64,000 nt of DNA from Hyperoplus lanceolatus (GCA_026929865.2 CM049417.1:21329501-21393500), one strand, 5' to 3'. Counted from the first letter of the stretch, positions 13,381 to 25,540 are shown. Translations and numbers: made by a program. The notes: a model not told the origin generated them from the sequence alone.

Positions 13381-13666
13381 TCAACAAAAATACACTTTTG
13401 TTTTTGCTCCCATTTTTCATGAGATGGACTTAAAGATCTAAAATTCATTCCAGATACACAATATTACCATTTCTCTCAAACATTGTTCACAAATCTGTCT
13501 AAATGTGTGATAGTGAGCACTTCTGCTTTGCTGAGATAATCCATCCCACCTCACAGGTGTGCCACATCAAGATGCTGATCTGACATCATGATTAGTGCAC
13601 AGGTGTGCCTTAGACTGTCCACAATAAAAGGCCACCCTGAAATGTGCAGTTTTGTCTCACAGCAAA

Positions 13667-14680
13667 ATGCCACAGATGCCACAAGCATTGAGGGAGCGTG
13701 CAATTGGCATGCTGACAGTAGGAATGTCAACCAGATCTGTTGCTCGTGCATTGAATGTTCATTTCTCCACCATAAGCCATCTCCATAGGCGTTTCAGAGA
13801 ATATGGCAGTACATCCAACCGGCCTCACAACCGCAGACCACGTGTAACCACACCAGCCCAGGACCTCCACATCCAGCAGGTTCACCTCCAAGATCGTCTG
13901 AGACCAGCCACTGAGACAGCTGCTGAAACAATTGGTTTGCATAACCAAACAATTTCTGCACAAACTGTCAGAAACCGTCTCAGTGAAGCTCAACTGCATG
14001 CTCGTCGTCCTCATCGGGGTCTTGACCTGACTCCAGCTCGTCACCGTAACAGACTTGAGTGGGCAAATGCTCACATTCGATGGCGTCTGGCACGTTGGAG
14101 AGGTGTTCTCTTCACGGATGAATCTCGGTTTACATTGTTCAGGGCAGATGGCAGACAGCGTGTGTGGCGTCGTGTGGGTGAGCGCTTTGCTGATGTCAAT
14201 GTTGTGGATCGAGTGGCCCATGGTGGTGGTGGGGTTATGGTATGGGCAGGCATCTGTTATGGACGAAGAACACAGGTGCATTTTATTGATGGCATTTTGA
14301 ATGCACAGAGATACCATGATGAGATCCTGAGGCCCATTGTTGTGCCATACATCCGTGAACATCACCTCACGTTTCAGCAAGATAATGCACGGCCCCATGT
14401 TGCAAAGATCTGTACACAATTCTTGGAAGCTGAAAATGTCCCAGTTCTTGCATGGCCAGCATACTCACCGGACATGTCACCCATTGAGCATGTTTGGGAT
14501 GTGCTTGACCGGCGTATACGACAGCGTGCACCACTTCCCACTAATATCCAGCAACTTCGCACAGCCATTGAAGAGGAGTGGACCAACATTCCACAGGCCA
14601 CAATTGACAATCTGATAAACTCTATGCGAAGAAGATATGATGCACTGCATGAGGCAAATGGTGGTCACACCAGATACTGA
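13667..14680 (+). CDS. Tc1-like DD34E transposase, apparently intact
   Basis: This is a 337-residue transposase for cut-and-paste movement at TA sites. The first ATG is at 13667; the open frame continues upstream to 13652 but only from a TTG, so I use the ATG. Domains in order: paired-like helix-turn-helix DNA binding (about residues 1-60, with MSTRSVARALNVHFSTIS), a second binding helix set with a basic linker (about 60-125), then the DDE core. Catalytic residues are visible: Asp151 in FTDES, Asp239 in QDNARPH and Glu274 in SPDMSPIEHVW. Exactly 34 residues separate the last two, which is typical of Tc1. The glycine-rich GGGGVMVWAG stretch is present. There are no stops or frameshifts. The length is normal for the family. 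The frame at 14419-13727 on the other strand is its antisense shadow. Confidence 0.93.
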   Translation: MPQMPQALRERAIGMLTVGMSTRSVARALNVHFSTISHLHRRFREYGSTSNRPHNRRPRVTTPAQDLHIQQVHLQDRLRPATETAAETIGLHNQTISAQTVRNRLSEAQLHARRPHRGLDLTPARHRNRLEWANAHIRWRLARWRGVLFTDESRFTLFRADGRQRVWRRVGERFADVNVVDRVAHGGGGVMVWAGICYGRRTQVHFIDGILNAQRYHDEILRPIVVPYIREHHLTFQQDNARPHVAKICTQFLEAENVPVLAWPAYSPDMSPIEHVWDVLDRRIRQRAPLPTNIQQLRTAIEEEWTNIPQATIDNLINSMRRRYDALHEANGGHTRY

Positions 14681-14938
14681 CTGGTTCTGAGTCCCCAGAC
14701 CCCCAATAAAGCAAAAAACTGCACATTTCAGGGTGGCCTTCTATTGTGGACAGTGTAAGGCACACCTGTGCACTAATCATGATGTCAGATCAGCATCTTG
14801 ATGTGGCACACCTGTGAGGTGGGATGGATTATCTCAGCAAAGCAGAAGTGCTCACTATCACACATTTAGACAGATTTGTGAACAATGTTTGAGAGAAATG
14901 GTACAATTGTGTGTCTGGAATGAATTTTAGATCTTTAA

Positions 14939-15532
14939 AGAGGACCTATGATGCTTTTTGACTTTTATGACCTATAAACGTTGTTATGATGATTCATAGT
15001 CATGCTTAACCATACTAAATGATCAAATAATGACTTACATGCATTTCGACGTATTCCCTGCTGACCGTCTGGGGTGTCTGCGCAGACCACTAAACACAGT
15101 GGAGAAGTCACGTGTTCAAAGCAGTCTAGCCTTTCATAATTTGTGACGTTGCATAAAAATTTGAGACGTCACCACGCGGATGTTTCCATGTATGGTAATG
15201 CTGTCACTTCCCTGTTCGCGTCTGCCTCGCGCCCTTATAGGTCCATGCTCGCGCTTCCCGCCACTGAAAGTGTTCCGGAAGGAAGGTAACCAATCACAAC
15301 GGAGTGGGGTTTGCAGGAGGGGGGGGGAGGGTAGCGGAGATGGCCGAAGCACAGGCGGAGGGAGCCGAAGCACACACACTCAAGTGTTGACAGGATGTGC
15401 TGGATCGCCAAAATAAGAGAAAGAGCTTCCCGAAAATCTACATAGTTTTTTGTGATGTGATTCGTGTCAGGTTGCTCTATAGCAGTGTAAAACAAGAAAT
15501 TAAGACCAGAAAAGTAGCATAATAGGTCCTCT
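14939..15532. mobile_element. TTAA-flanked non-autonomous element nested in the Tc1 right repeat
   Basis: TTAA at 14935-14938 and 15533-15536 flanks the insert. Removing it with one TTAA restores the run atctttaagtccatctc, which matches the inverse of the Tc1 left repeat. The insert ends are AGAGGACCTATGATGC and its near-perfect inverse at the right (gcataataggtcctct). It encodes no transposase. The proline-rich minus frames inside (15495-15134) are chance. TTAA targeting points to a piggyBac-type source, by inference. Confidence 0.85.
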
Positions 15533-15605
15533 TTAAGTCCATCTCATGAAAAATGGAGCAAAAACTAAAGTGTTGCTTTTATATTCTTGTTGAGTGTATA
15601 TATTA

Positions 15606-17283
15606 CAGTGTTTCCCGCAGGATTTTTTTCAGCAGCGGTGGCGTGGTCCCCGAACCTCCTAGGGGGGTCCGGGGGCATGCCCCCCCGGCCAATTTTGTTT
15701 TGTACCCTTTACATTTGAATGCATTGATCTAGTGCACTTTGAGAGGAGAATATGCACTAATTACTATTCAGATAGATGGGATTATTGGTGTTGCAACTTT
15801 GCCTGTTGTGTTTTTATTTACAGATTTTGACATTTTTGTATAGAAATTAATATTTAAACACAAAATGTCACAACGCAGAACATGATTTGCACAATTTATT
15901 TACAGTTCTTGCTTAATGCTTAAACCAGACCTGCAAACTCATAAGAGGTGAAAAAGTTGACAAACACCCGACCCCTCTAGACAACACGGTAAATTGGGGG
16001 GGGGGGGGGGGGGTTCCTTTATTTGATTTTGTGGGGACATGGAACTAGACAGGGACATTGGGTGCTATAAATGGGAAGAGGTTCAGTAATGTCCAACACA
16101 GAAGTAGGCCTACAGGTTATTATGAGCAATTGATAAGCAGGACCTAAGACTTTAATTTAAAATAATGTGATAAAAATTACAAAGTGTCCTTATACAAAGG
16201 CCTGTATACAAATAAAACAAAACAATTCATGAATTTCAAGGGTGTAGGTTGTGATTAAACCTTGGTTGGGGACACATTTTAATGTGGGGGTCTGGGGGTG
16301 TGTCCCCATACATTTGAGCATTCAACACTTCATTTCCTGCATTCTGGTGAATTTCTATGCACCAAATGTATGTAAAGTAGGCTAATTGACAACATTTAGG
16401 TTCCTGGTGACAAAAATAGATTTAAACTGAAAAAAAAGGTAATTATTCGTCTCTATCGTTGAGAATGTAGTGGCTGGTGGTATTTTACTTGCCTGCAATC
16501 TTCTAATATTTAAAAATAATAAAGTGCAAAATGAGGGTATAATCCTCCTTCTGCTTCCTTAAAACTAGTGGTAGTGACTAAGTGTGCAGTGGAGAGAGAA
16601 ATATAGGCCCTATACAGACAGATAGAGGGAGGAAGAGATAGCATTATTTTATAATTTAGCTTTTTGATTTGTGAGAGTGATCATCGCTGACTTTAGACTG
16701 ACTCCCGCTGTCTGCTCCGTGAGGCTCGAGCCCATCAGCTGAGCCAACAGCTGTCCGACACGGAGATGAAAAACGAAACTGAAACTTAACTATCCTGTCC
16801 TGCCTGGACTGGTGGAGCAGCCAAATATAAATTAATACATATTGTACTAAACTGTAACACAGGTAATGAGTTGTGGAATTTGCACCAGTAGTCTACAGTA
16901 GTCCACATTCTTTGCTCAGCCACTAACTGTTTCGTTAGTGAATGTTCCGCGATCTGTTTGTATGCTATGTCTCGAGCCCGGATACACAGAGCCCTGACGG
17001 AAAACTGACAGCGCGACTAAAGGGACTCTACAGTGAGCCGCTCCCCTCCGTTAGTTTCTGTTTTCCGCAGAGTAAGTTACATTCACCTCCGACGCATGGA
17101 CAGCGTTTATGTTAGGCATTGCCCCGTTTCTAAAATGAGCTACGTACCAAAAAAAAAGAAGAAAAAAAGTCGAATAATGAAGAGGAGGAGGAGGAGGAGG
17201 AGGAGCAGGATTTTAATAGCAGCGGCGGAGAAAATATAGCAGCGGTAGCGCACCGCTGCTGTGTGAACTTGGGGGAAACACTG
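15606..17283. mobile_element. hAT-like non-autonomous element (CAGTGTTTCCC ends)
   Basis: The left end CAGTGTTTCCCGCAGG and the right end gggggaaacactg are inverted. The subterminal cagcagcggt at the left pairs with accgctgct at the right. CAGTGTTTCCC tips are familiar in fish hAT-derived repeats. I do not see an 8-bp target duplication, so the superfamily is tentative. Inside lie an 18-G run, a purine-rich block (gaggaggagg near 17183) and no transposase. It begins nine bases after the Tc1 element ends. Confidence 0.6.
15996..16013 (+). repeat. Poly-G run (18 G)
   Basis: An uninterrupted run of 18 G within the hAT-like element. Long G runs can form G-quadruplexes and are prone to sequencing length error, so the true length is uncertain. 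Confidence 0.9.
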
Positions 17284-17383
17284 TACTGCACATGGAATTA
17301 TTGCCAATGGAGCAACCCAATGTTGGACTTTCATGAATAGGCTATGTTTTTTGGGCGTCTAGGGGGTTTTAACTTCTTAGGGC

Positions 17384-17525
17384 TTGGCCGTTGGTTGGTT
17401 GCTAGGTGGGTTAGCTTTAGCTAGGTGGGTTAGCTTTAGGTACATTCTGTCTCCCTCCAGTATTTGGCCGTTGGTTGGTTGCTAGGTGGGTTAGCTTTAG
17501 GTACATTCTGTCTCCCTCCAGTATT
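17384..17525. repeat. Tandem duplication, units of 80 and about 61 bp
   Basis: Two adjacent units begin ttggccgttggttggttgct and end cctccagtat. The first contains an extra 19-bp internal copy (ctaggtgggttagctttag twice), so there is a duplication within a duplication. Confidence 0.9.
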
Positions 17526-18770
17526 TTGGGACTCCAGGGGGGGAGAAAGAAATCTTGCACATTGGCAATCCTTTCAACACAGGTAGAATTTGAGACTCAA
17601 AATATTTACATTTGATTATGTTTAAGTTGGAAGAGGCAACACATGGATAACTGGTTCACTTTTATCCCCACCTAAATTATTTATCATTCTCAACAACCAA
17701 CCAATGACTTGCAAAGCAGAGGCCTCTTTCCGTTCACCAGACATTATATTGTATGACATGAGGTAAAGGTGAATATTTGTGTTTCCTCCTATTGTAGTAA
17801 TCTTGGCACCAAACCCCAGCAACATGCATCTACATGGACTGACACCTGGATATGGTTGAAAGCCTCTTGGGAACCACAGCCAGTCAGGTACAGAGACGGA
17901 GAAACAGATAACGATACAACACAGAAGTCTATTCAGGACTATAGACTGAAAAATGCTGGCTGCATGCAGATTCAACTGAGATAAAATAAAAAAGTACAAA
18001 ATAAAGTTCTGACCACAGGTGTGAACAAAAGCTCATTTTCAAAAACATTTACAAATGGGGGACTGTGTGGATCTTTGGGGGAACTTTTTGAAGATCTTAC
18101 TCCGCCACATCTACAAAAAAGCCAAGATAAATCTGGGGATCTTTTATCAGTTTAGATGTTGTATAATTGTACAACTGGAGTCCCAAACATCAATGCGGGC
18201 CTCTGACTCTAAGAACTGCAACCTTGAGTTCACAGGCTTTCGGGAATTTATCTGATCGTGACGCCCTGAATCACAAACATGGCTTATCATGGCCATCGTT
18301 CACATTTTGGTTAAGATCCTCTTCATGAAGCTTTAGGGAGTGTGAGAAAGAACTCCACCTCATTTGAAGTTCTAAAACTGTTTACAAAAGTGTTGATAAT
18401 ATGGCACTTTTATTTGAATCATAATGTCTATAAAGTTCATCCAGCATTGCTCATTCAAGCTCAGTATATGGCTTCTTCTTGTTTCATATAAACGTGGTAT
18501 GACTAAACCTGTGTTAATCGGTGTAAACAAAGCAAGCTGAAACAATCAAAGGTATGAGTGCTTACAGAATTCAGTCATAAACAACAGTGAGTAATCACTG
18601 TTGGTATATACAGTGTCTAACAGGAAGGATTAATCCATGAGACATTCAACAGTCAGAAAAGCATCTGTTATGTAGGGGAGCTTTGTGTTGCAAAAACAAA
18701 ACAGGTTTACTTAAGCTTGATTGAACATGATTCCCCTTTAGGCGTATTCTTCTTCAATGGAAAGTACCGA
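17526..18770. other. Intergenic, nothing recognised
   Basis: No gene; the frames at 17622-17999 (minus) and 17769-17984 overlap and show no family features. Confidence 0.5.
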
Positions 18771-19160
18771 GGGCCTCATTTATTAACGTTGCGTACACAC
18801 ATTACGTCACCCACTATGTAACCTTTGTGATTTATCAAAGGCAAACTTGACGGGAAGATGTGCGGTCCTTCACGCACATTCTGACCCATGCATACGCACA
18901 GACGTTTGCCCCGATCGCCTTCATGCACTCAGTAAATCATATTAATTTGGGGCGTTCAATGACTATTTATGGGTAAATATGGGTGTTCCGTGAAGCCTGC
19001 AAAGGCTGCGTCACATTTGGAGCTGATTGTGATTTACAAAGGGAAACAGGCGTAGGACGTGCGTGAGCACTGTTTCATAAATTCGAATCCCTCTGTGCGC
19101 ACGCCTACGAACGCAACCTTCCAACGCAAATCCTGCACACAGTTTGATAAATGAGGCCCC
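18771..19160. mobile_element. Non-autonomous element with CCTCATTTATCAA ends, copy 1
   Basis: The left end gggcctcatttattaacg is matched in inverse at the right by gataaatgaggcccc. Sub-terminal gttgcgtacacac and tgcgcacgcctacg resemble each other in inverse, as in many fish repeats with this tip. A relative sits at 48043-48957. No coding capacity; superfamily not assigned. Confidence 0.7.
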
Positions 19161-20621
19161 TGGACATGGTTAGGAGTGAATGAATTCACTGCCATTAAAA
19201 ATAATGTACAAAGAAGCGTCATCTGCGAATAGTGCAACTTTAGGTTCATAAACCAAGTATCTCTTGTCACTGTCAGTATTTATTTTTTTACCTGCAATGT
19301 CCACGTTGGCATTATATAAATGCCAACGTTTAAGCTAGATGTAGAGTAATCGGTTGGCCCAGAAGTCCCTTATAGCAATGTTTTACAGAGCAGAGACCAC
19401 GGAAGGCCAAGTGACATAGACAATGCACATTTTTTATTTTCAAATATTTTTATAGTCTCGATCTAGTTAATAAATGTACATTTAAGTTCTATTGTGCTTC
19501 TCTCTTGTTATTTTCATTAAATTGCTGTATTTTATCAAATGCAAAAAAGTAAAATAAAACAACATGTTATCACCATAATATATCGGCCATCGTCCGACCT
19601 GCTTTAGCCCTTGATAAACCCATATCGGTCGACCACTAGATCAAAGCACTTCCGTTGACCAAAAATGTCACAAGAAAAAAGTTGCTTTTCAACATTAAAC
19701 CAAAAAGGCAACCTATCCCTCACCTTAACCATAGTGATGACACATCCTAAATCTAACCACAGACATGGCAGGACAAGAACTTTACCTTCAGGTGTCGAAA
19801 TCCTTCCTTGTCTATGTCCACCATTCACCCCAATCACCTCCCCTCCATTTCTATAACACCTAATGGAATGTCAAACAAACATTGCCATTTTATCTAATCT
19901 GTGTAGCAATTACGTTTCCTCCCAAACCTGCTGTATTTGGGAGCCATTTAATTGTATATTAACCCACTTTCTTTGCATGCCTTTCACCAAGACATGCCCA
20001 TGATGACTCGTAGGGTCACAGCACGATCAAATGTGGCTTCTAATTTTGGGATCAGGGCTTAATGAGAGGACGAGAAAAACAGCTGCTGGTGAGAACAAGT
20101 GGGACGGCCCAAGAGAGGAGAAGAAAGATACAAAGGAGAGCTTAGAGGACCTCTGATGTCACCTCAGTGCCAGCAGACTGGCTCATTGAGACCAAAGTGC
20201 CTCTGCTTTGTTGCTTTTGTCCGCGACTCGTCAGGCCTGTCCCCCTCCTATAATGATGAGCTCTTTGACAAGTGATTAGCTTCATACTGGTTTGTGTATT
20301 TTTTTTCTTTTTCGACAAGTGTTTGTTTTGTGGCAGACTCAGTTCACAACTTTTCGAGTATAGCTTTCAACTTTATCTGAGGAAAGGACCGTGGATGTAA
20401 ATGAATTATGTAAAGTTGTGAAGACATGACCACATGATTCTAGGCCAGCGTTAAAATCTGTCCTGTAATATGATAGTTTGACACAAAAAAAATAAAGAAA
20501 TCAACCCACCATCTCAACTGAGGGGCCGTTGGAGTTTATTTTTAGTGTCTAGCACATTTGTGATTTTAGTCAGCGATTCTTGAATGTGCAAATTGTGAAA
20601 ATGTAAAAATCCCATCACTCT
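19161..20621. other. Intergenic, mostly unrecognised
   Basis: The stretch at about 19576-19640 (tatcggccatcg... atatcggtcgacca) resembles a widespread fish repeat fragment, but I cannot define its ends. Otherwise nothing is recognised. Confidence 0.4.
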
Positions 20622-20860
20622 AAATCAGTGAATGTTTACTGTGCGCGCTGAAACAAATCTGGTTTTAATACACAGCCTAGGCTCTGTAAACTGGTGTGTA
20701 AGCAAAGGGAATGTAAAAGCCATAGATAGCAACGTGTACGTTATGCTGTGTATTATCACTTGATTTTTCATTGCGCACACAGTATGGAGATATTCACTTA
20801 TTTTGACTAAAAGTCCTTTTGACCACAGGCATTCTCCAGAATCGCTGACCCCACCTTTAA
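20622..20860. mobile_element. Palindromic TTAA family, copy 1 (left end lost)
   Basis: The right end attctccagaatcgctgacc runs to TTAA at 20857-20860. The core holds the family phrase cacagcctaggctctgtaaa near 20664. The outer left terminus is missing. Confidence 0.8.
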
Positions 20861-23664
20861 GTGATCTAAAATTTATCAATTTAAAACAAATGGAAAGAAG
20901 CATTCTAATTAGCCTTTAGCCTGTTATATAGGCTAAGGAGCTCATTCATGTTTCATCTATGAATGGGGCTAGGGGATTTAGCTTTTCATCCTGAAATTTG
21001 ACAAATTTGTCTCCCTTTCTTTAAAGACATTGCTTTGATCCTTTCAGCAAGGCAGGGGGTACAGTAGTCCCCCCTAAGGCATGATCGCCCCCTGATGGGA
21101 AAATTGTTTTTACCCCAGCTGTGTTTTGCTTGTGCTGCAACATCTAATTCCGAATACTATTTTGTCAAATCACTGGCCAGACTTTGGCTTACTAAGGCTG
21201 GCCTGGTTTCCTAAAGCAAGCAGGGTGCTTTGACCCCCCGACGAGGGAGGTGAGCCCTGGCCGCCCCTCACTACAAAACAACACTCCACTCCACAGCAGC
21301 ATGACACTTCCTCCAACGGGCAAAATGACATGAAAGCCTCAAAGCATGAAAATAGTGGTTGGGAAAAGCCTGTGAAGCCCCGCTACCCTGCTAGCATGGA
21401 ATAAAGATAGGCTGTCCACCCACAACAAAAGCCCCAACACAACAGGGGAAAACATCAGAGTGTGGGTTTGACAGGAAAAAAACAGCTAATTTGATTTGTT
21501 AGAGGGTGCCCACTAAGAAAAACGCAGGTGAATGTTCTGGTAATAGCACATGCGGTTAAGCACACCAGTTCATATTTGTATCTGTCTTTACTGTGATACC
21601 TTTCATTAGAGTCTCAAACAAACTATCACCTTTTACAGTGCATTTGACCTTTCAGGCAATCTCATTATCCTGGTCACTTTAAGTAGCATTTTGCTAGAGC
21701 CAAATTTTGTAACAAGTCCATGAGACGGCTGATACGGTACACGCTTGTGATTTTGTATGTTTTCTGATGACTGAATTTCTGCACATTACAAGATTTAAAA
21801 GTAAACATTTAAATTATTTAAATAATTGAATGATTTCAATTCATTAATAAAGAACTGAAAAATCAATTAAAGAAAACAGGGACAGTTTACAGAGACTTTA
21901 TTTTGCAATATTACGTACTTTATGTGGCATGAAGCACCATAGATTTTAAATACAGTATTTCAGTTGGCTGATGTCGCTAGATTTTGACACCTGCGAAGCA
22001 AGCCAACATGATCCCACCTTAAATGTGTAGCTTAGAACAAGGCCACTCTGACAACAGCAGAGTTTTTTGTTCTCATTGCACAGGTGGACTTACCTGAGCT
22101 ATGTGCAATATGATCCGTGCCAAACTACAAGGCACAAGCTTAGCTAAATAAGGTGTGAAATTCTTCAAACAAGGACCTTTTTGTGGTACTGCCATTGTGT
22201 CATTGAAAGTCAGGATAGTAAGGAGAAACCCCATTCAAGGACAATCAAATAATAATATACACATGAATATAATATGAAATTGCCCTTCTACTGTAGTGTC
22301 CTGTGTTTGAAGTAAATGATATAAATCATCTTACGCCTATGACTGAACCTTATTGCATTTCAGGATGACAAAATGTATTGTTGTACTAAACAAAATACAC
22401 TATACTATGAATAATTAAGGCCAGAATGTTAAATGAAAATTGCCTTTGGATCATCATGTTAATTCAAACATACAGTCTAAGCACAGGAAGGATCAGAGAT
22501 ATGTGTTAGATATTAAAGGGAGGAACTCAAAACAATGCCATGTTCATGATCTCATTGCAAAGTTTTTAATGGTCTTTAGGAGGCTTGTGTAATCAGATTT
22601 TGCCATGCACACAAATGTTTATTAAATGGGCTGCAGTGAAGTGTGGGGGACTCAGAATGCACATTCCCTAGTTGAAGTAGTGTATTGGAGTGTTGTTGAA
22701 GGCATGTGATAACAACAATAAAACAATGCTAATCTCAAATTAGATCTATATGTACTTAAACACAATTTAACGTCCAATGGGGATTACATTTCACTGCTTT
22801 AATCACAGCCGTGTCAAACATGACATCTGGTTCAATATAATATATTGAGCGTTGAGCTCCAAACATACATGGCCTCAGTGTCCTCTGAGGAAGTGTCTTC
22901 TGAATGAATTCTGCTGAACACTCATGCAAGGTAAATACCATGCATCATGTCAGTATGTGCAAAGCCATGACTTGGCTGTGAGTTTATAGATGCAAAAACT
23001 AGATTTTGAATTAGCCTGTGACACATCCTTGAGAGATTTCTATCAACAATTGACTCATGCCTGTTTGACAGCCAATGTGAGCCACTCTGGAAATTTGAGA
23101 AACGCTGCCGCACTTTTCTTTTCTTTTTTTTAATCCTTGGGTGAGTTTTAATTCACATTCTGAACTCCCAGCATGCCTATATTCCATCCACCTGACTGCA
23201 CTCCTATAAGTGACCAGATATTGGTCTGGGCAATCCATTCAGGGGCTTCATTTTCTAGGTGATTGACTCTGAAAAACTTTGGGGCGTAATCCCCAAATGT
23301 TTCCCCTGTCTTTGAGGAGGGGGGGTGGGCATTGTTTAGTCCAAGGGGAGTCCTGGCCTGGTTGTATGTCTGTCATGCTGTGCATTAAGAGTGGTGGGAG
23401 GAGCAGGACTATAACAGGAGAGAGATACCTCAGGAGTCTTTCACACCAAGGACACGTAGGTCCCTTAGAAGGTTCTGCAAGGAAAATCTAATTATACTTT
23501 TATTTATATTATTTATATTTTTATAGTATACTTATTATATGATTATAAATGGTTACGGCTGCTATATGCTAACTGGCCCTGTGTGATAGTGTTAAATGCA
23601 AAAAGGTAACGCTAGCATGGCAGCATAAATCGGGGCTGTAGTGTGTAGTGTATTTTTTGCAAAA
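20861..23664. other. Long intergenic stretch, nothing recognised
   Basis: About 2.8 kb with no exon, RNA gene or repeat I can support. It is moderately AT-rich and free of microsatellites, which is unusual in this window. Confidence 0.45.
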
Positions 23665-23790
23665 CCAGAATCAGAATCACTTTTATTACATCTTACTGTA
23701 AAGTACACAAGAGTAAAATTCTTAGGCTTGGTTCCTCAACATTCACATAGCAGCAACAGTACAAGATAAAGATAAGAAACCATAAGAAGA
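23665..23790 (-). mobile_element. LINE 3' tail fragment, reverse orientation
   Basis: On the + strand it begins ccagaatcagaatcac then ttttatt. Read on the minus strand this is AATAAAAGTGATTCTGATTC, the usual 3' terminus of fish CR1/L2-like elements. The protein-coding part is absent. Confidence 0.6.
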
Positions 23791-24888
23791 ACTAAAAAGG
23801 AACATTTTGATTTCAGGGCGGCCCTTCATGCAGGGTTAAGAAATCAAATCGTCATGATGAACATGTGTACCGAATAAGTGGCAATTCATTCAACTGTCAA
23901 GAAATTTCAAGGTGACAATGCTAGCGAGTTTCCCCATTTGGTTAAATGATGTACCCAGGCTGCTTTGGTAGCACAATGTTACCATATCCTGTAGAATTGA
24001 TCCTGTGGAATCCATGCAATGAGAAGCATGCATTTATGTCCACAAATGTCTTCGCAATAGCTATCGAGATATTACAGCCTGGACTAAAACAAGACAACCC
24101 TTTCCTCGTTGTGTTGGTTTTCTGTATTCCTCTTAAAACCCGCCCTCACCAGTCAAAATAAATCAGACAGAAAGATCATTACCCACCACTACTTCTGTTC
24201 TGTCAACAAACCTAAAGTGTCTAGCTAGCCCTTTTGTTCCTATCAATCAGTATCCACTTCATCTTTGGGATCGGTGATTGGTCAGCTTGTCATGTCAGGC
24301 CTGTGCAGGTTACAAGGGAAGATTTGTATTGTCTCAGTTAAGTAGACAACAGTCCAAAAACAAGACACTATGATTTACACCAGCAAATACTAAATATTCA
24401 AAATACAGCTTCACTGTTGGTTATAGCAACCCATCCAAGTGAAATCTTCTCCTTAATGAACTCACCTCTTTTCCTACATCTGCGAGGAAATGAGCGATGC
24501 TATTAGCAAACGGCAACGGCAACCGTTGCAGATAAGGTCCACCAGCCACATCAGCACGCAGGTAATTATTTTGGATTTCTGCGAGCAGGTGGTGATGGAG
24601 GCAGGCAAGTCCGTGATCAGACTCCAGAGGATCTGCTGATAAACATCAGGGGATCCGAGACACACCGACACCAGCCCCTGCAACACTCACCGGGAGCCCC
24701 CATAGCTCTACCCTGACCATGCATATGATTGCTATTTAGGCCGAGGTATATCTATTGTACCCTGCACCTGCATGAAAATAAAGTGGGTTCTGTCAAATGG
24801 TACCAACAGCATTGATGGAGGAAATGGGGATAGTTTCAAATGGCAGAGACAATCACAGTGGAACATTTTCCCACCTGTTGCCAGTCTT
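23791..24888. other. Intergenic, with one unexplained frame
   Basis: A + strand frame from ATG 24490 reads about 56 codons to a stop near 24660 and contains a good splice-donor-like CAG|GTAATT near 24561. I do not recognise the peptide and find no convincing partner exon, so it is recorded but not called as a gene. Confidence 0.3.
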
Positions 24889-24965
24889 TATGCTATGCTA
24901 TGCTATGCTATGCTATGCTATGCTATGCTATGCTATGCTATGCTATGCTATGCTATGCTATGCTA
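24889..24965 (+). repeat. (TATGC)n microsatellite, about 15 units
   Basis: Perfect 5-bp tandem repeat. Because the unit is not a multiple of three, all three forward frames stay open and give spurious peptides. Confidence 0.98.
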
Positions 24966-24994
24966 AGCAAAGTGCATACTGGCTGCAGCTTTGT

Positions 24995-25250
24995 CAAAGT
25001 CAGTGAATATCCCCTTATGATCCAGTGCTTGTCCATACCATCTGTGCGTTGAAAACAAATCCAGTGTTAATACACAGCCTAGGCTCTGTAAATTAACACC
25101 AGATTTATTTTCAATGTGCACTCACAGAACAGACACACATCGGTTTGTGAAGAGATATTCACAGATTTTGACAAAGCACTCTTTGTCAAAATCTTTGACA
25201 CAATATTTTTTACAACAAGCATTCTCCAGAGAGGCCGACTCCAGCTTTAA
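24995..25250. mobile_element. Palindromic TTAA family, copy 2
   Basis: The core cacagcctaggctctgtaaa is near 25072, followed by the inverse half attaacaccagattt. The right end attctccagag...gctTTAA closes at 25250. The left terminus is truncated close to the TATGC repeat. Confidence 0.8.
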
Positions 25251-25534
25251 CAGATTGATATGGCGCTGGTATCAATCCTCTCATCAACGAGTCAACAAGA
25301 AAGCAAATTGGTGCATTTCCCAAAACTGTAGAGGTTAACTTCATGGCAAGTTTGATCGGTCGATGTTCCATTTAATGGTTTGGATTGCAGCGAAGATCAT
25401 CTTTGACCACTATGTGTTCACTGTGTGAATTACATTGTAAAGGAGAAGAGCTGACAAATTGCTGCTAAGACTTGCTTGCAGATGTAGTTGTACATACTTG
25501 ACAAATCCATCTCCACCCTAATCATTTCATATAT

Positions 25535-25540
25535 CTCTCC

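Larger units (their letters stand above)
13378..15596 (+). mobile_element. Tc1-like transposon with intact transposase; right inverted repeat interrupted
   Basis: TA dinucleotides flank both ends. The left end is CACTCAACAAAAATAC and the right end is the inverse (gtattcttgttgagtg-like). The inverted repeats run for more than 200 bp, through the cctcacaggtgtgccacatc and catgatgtcagatcagc segments. Relative to the right repeat, the left one lacks roughly 9 bp just inside the tip. A 594-bp element sits at 14939-15532 in the right repeat. Without it the transposon would be about 1.6 kb, the usual Tc1 size. The coding region is full length. Confidence 0.92.

Noticed and set aside
13727..14419. 230-codon minus-strand frame
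   Set aside because: Exact antisense of the intact Tc1 transposase; its openness follows from the codon structure of the real gene.
24772..25052. Three overlapping frames near 24.9 kb
   Set aside because: Created by the 5-bp TATGC repeat, which stays open in all frames.
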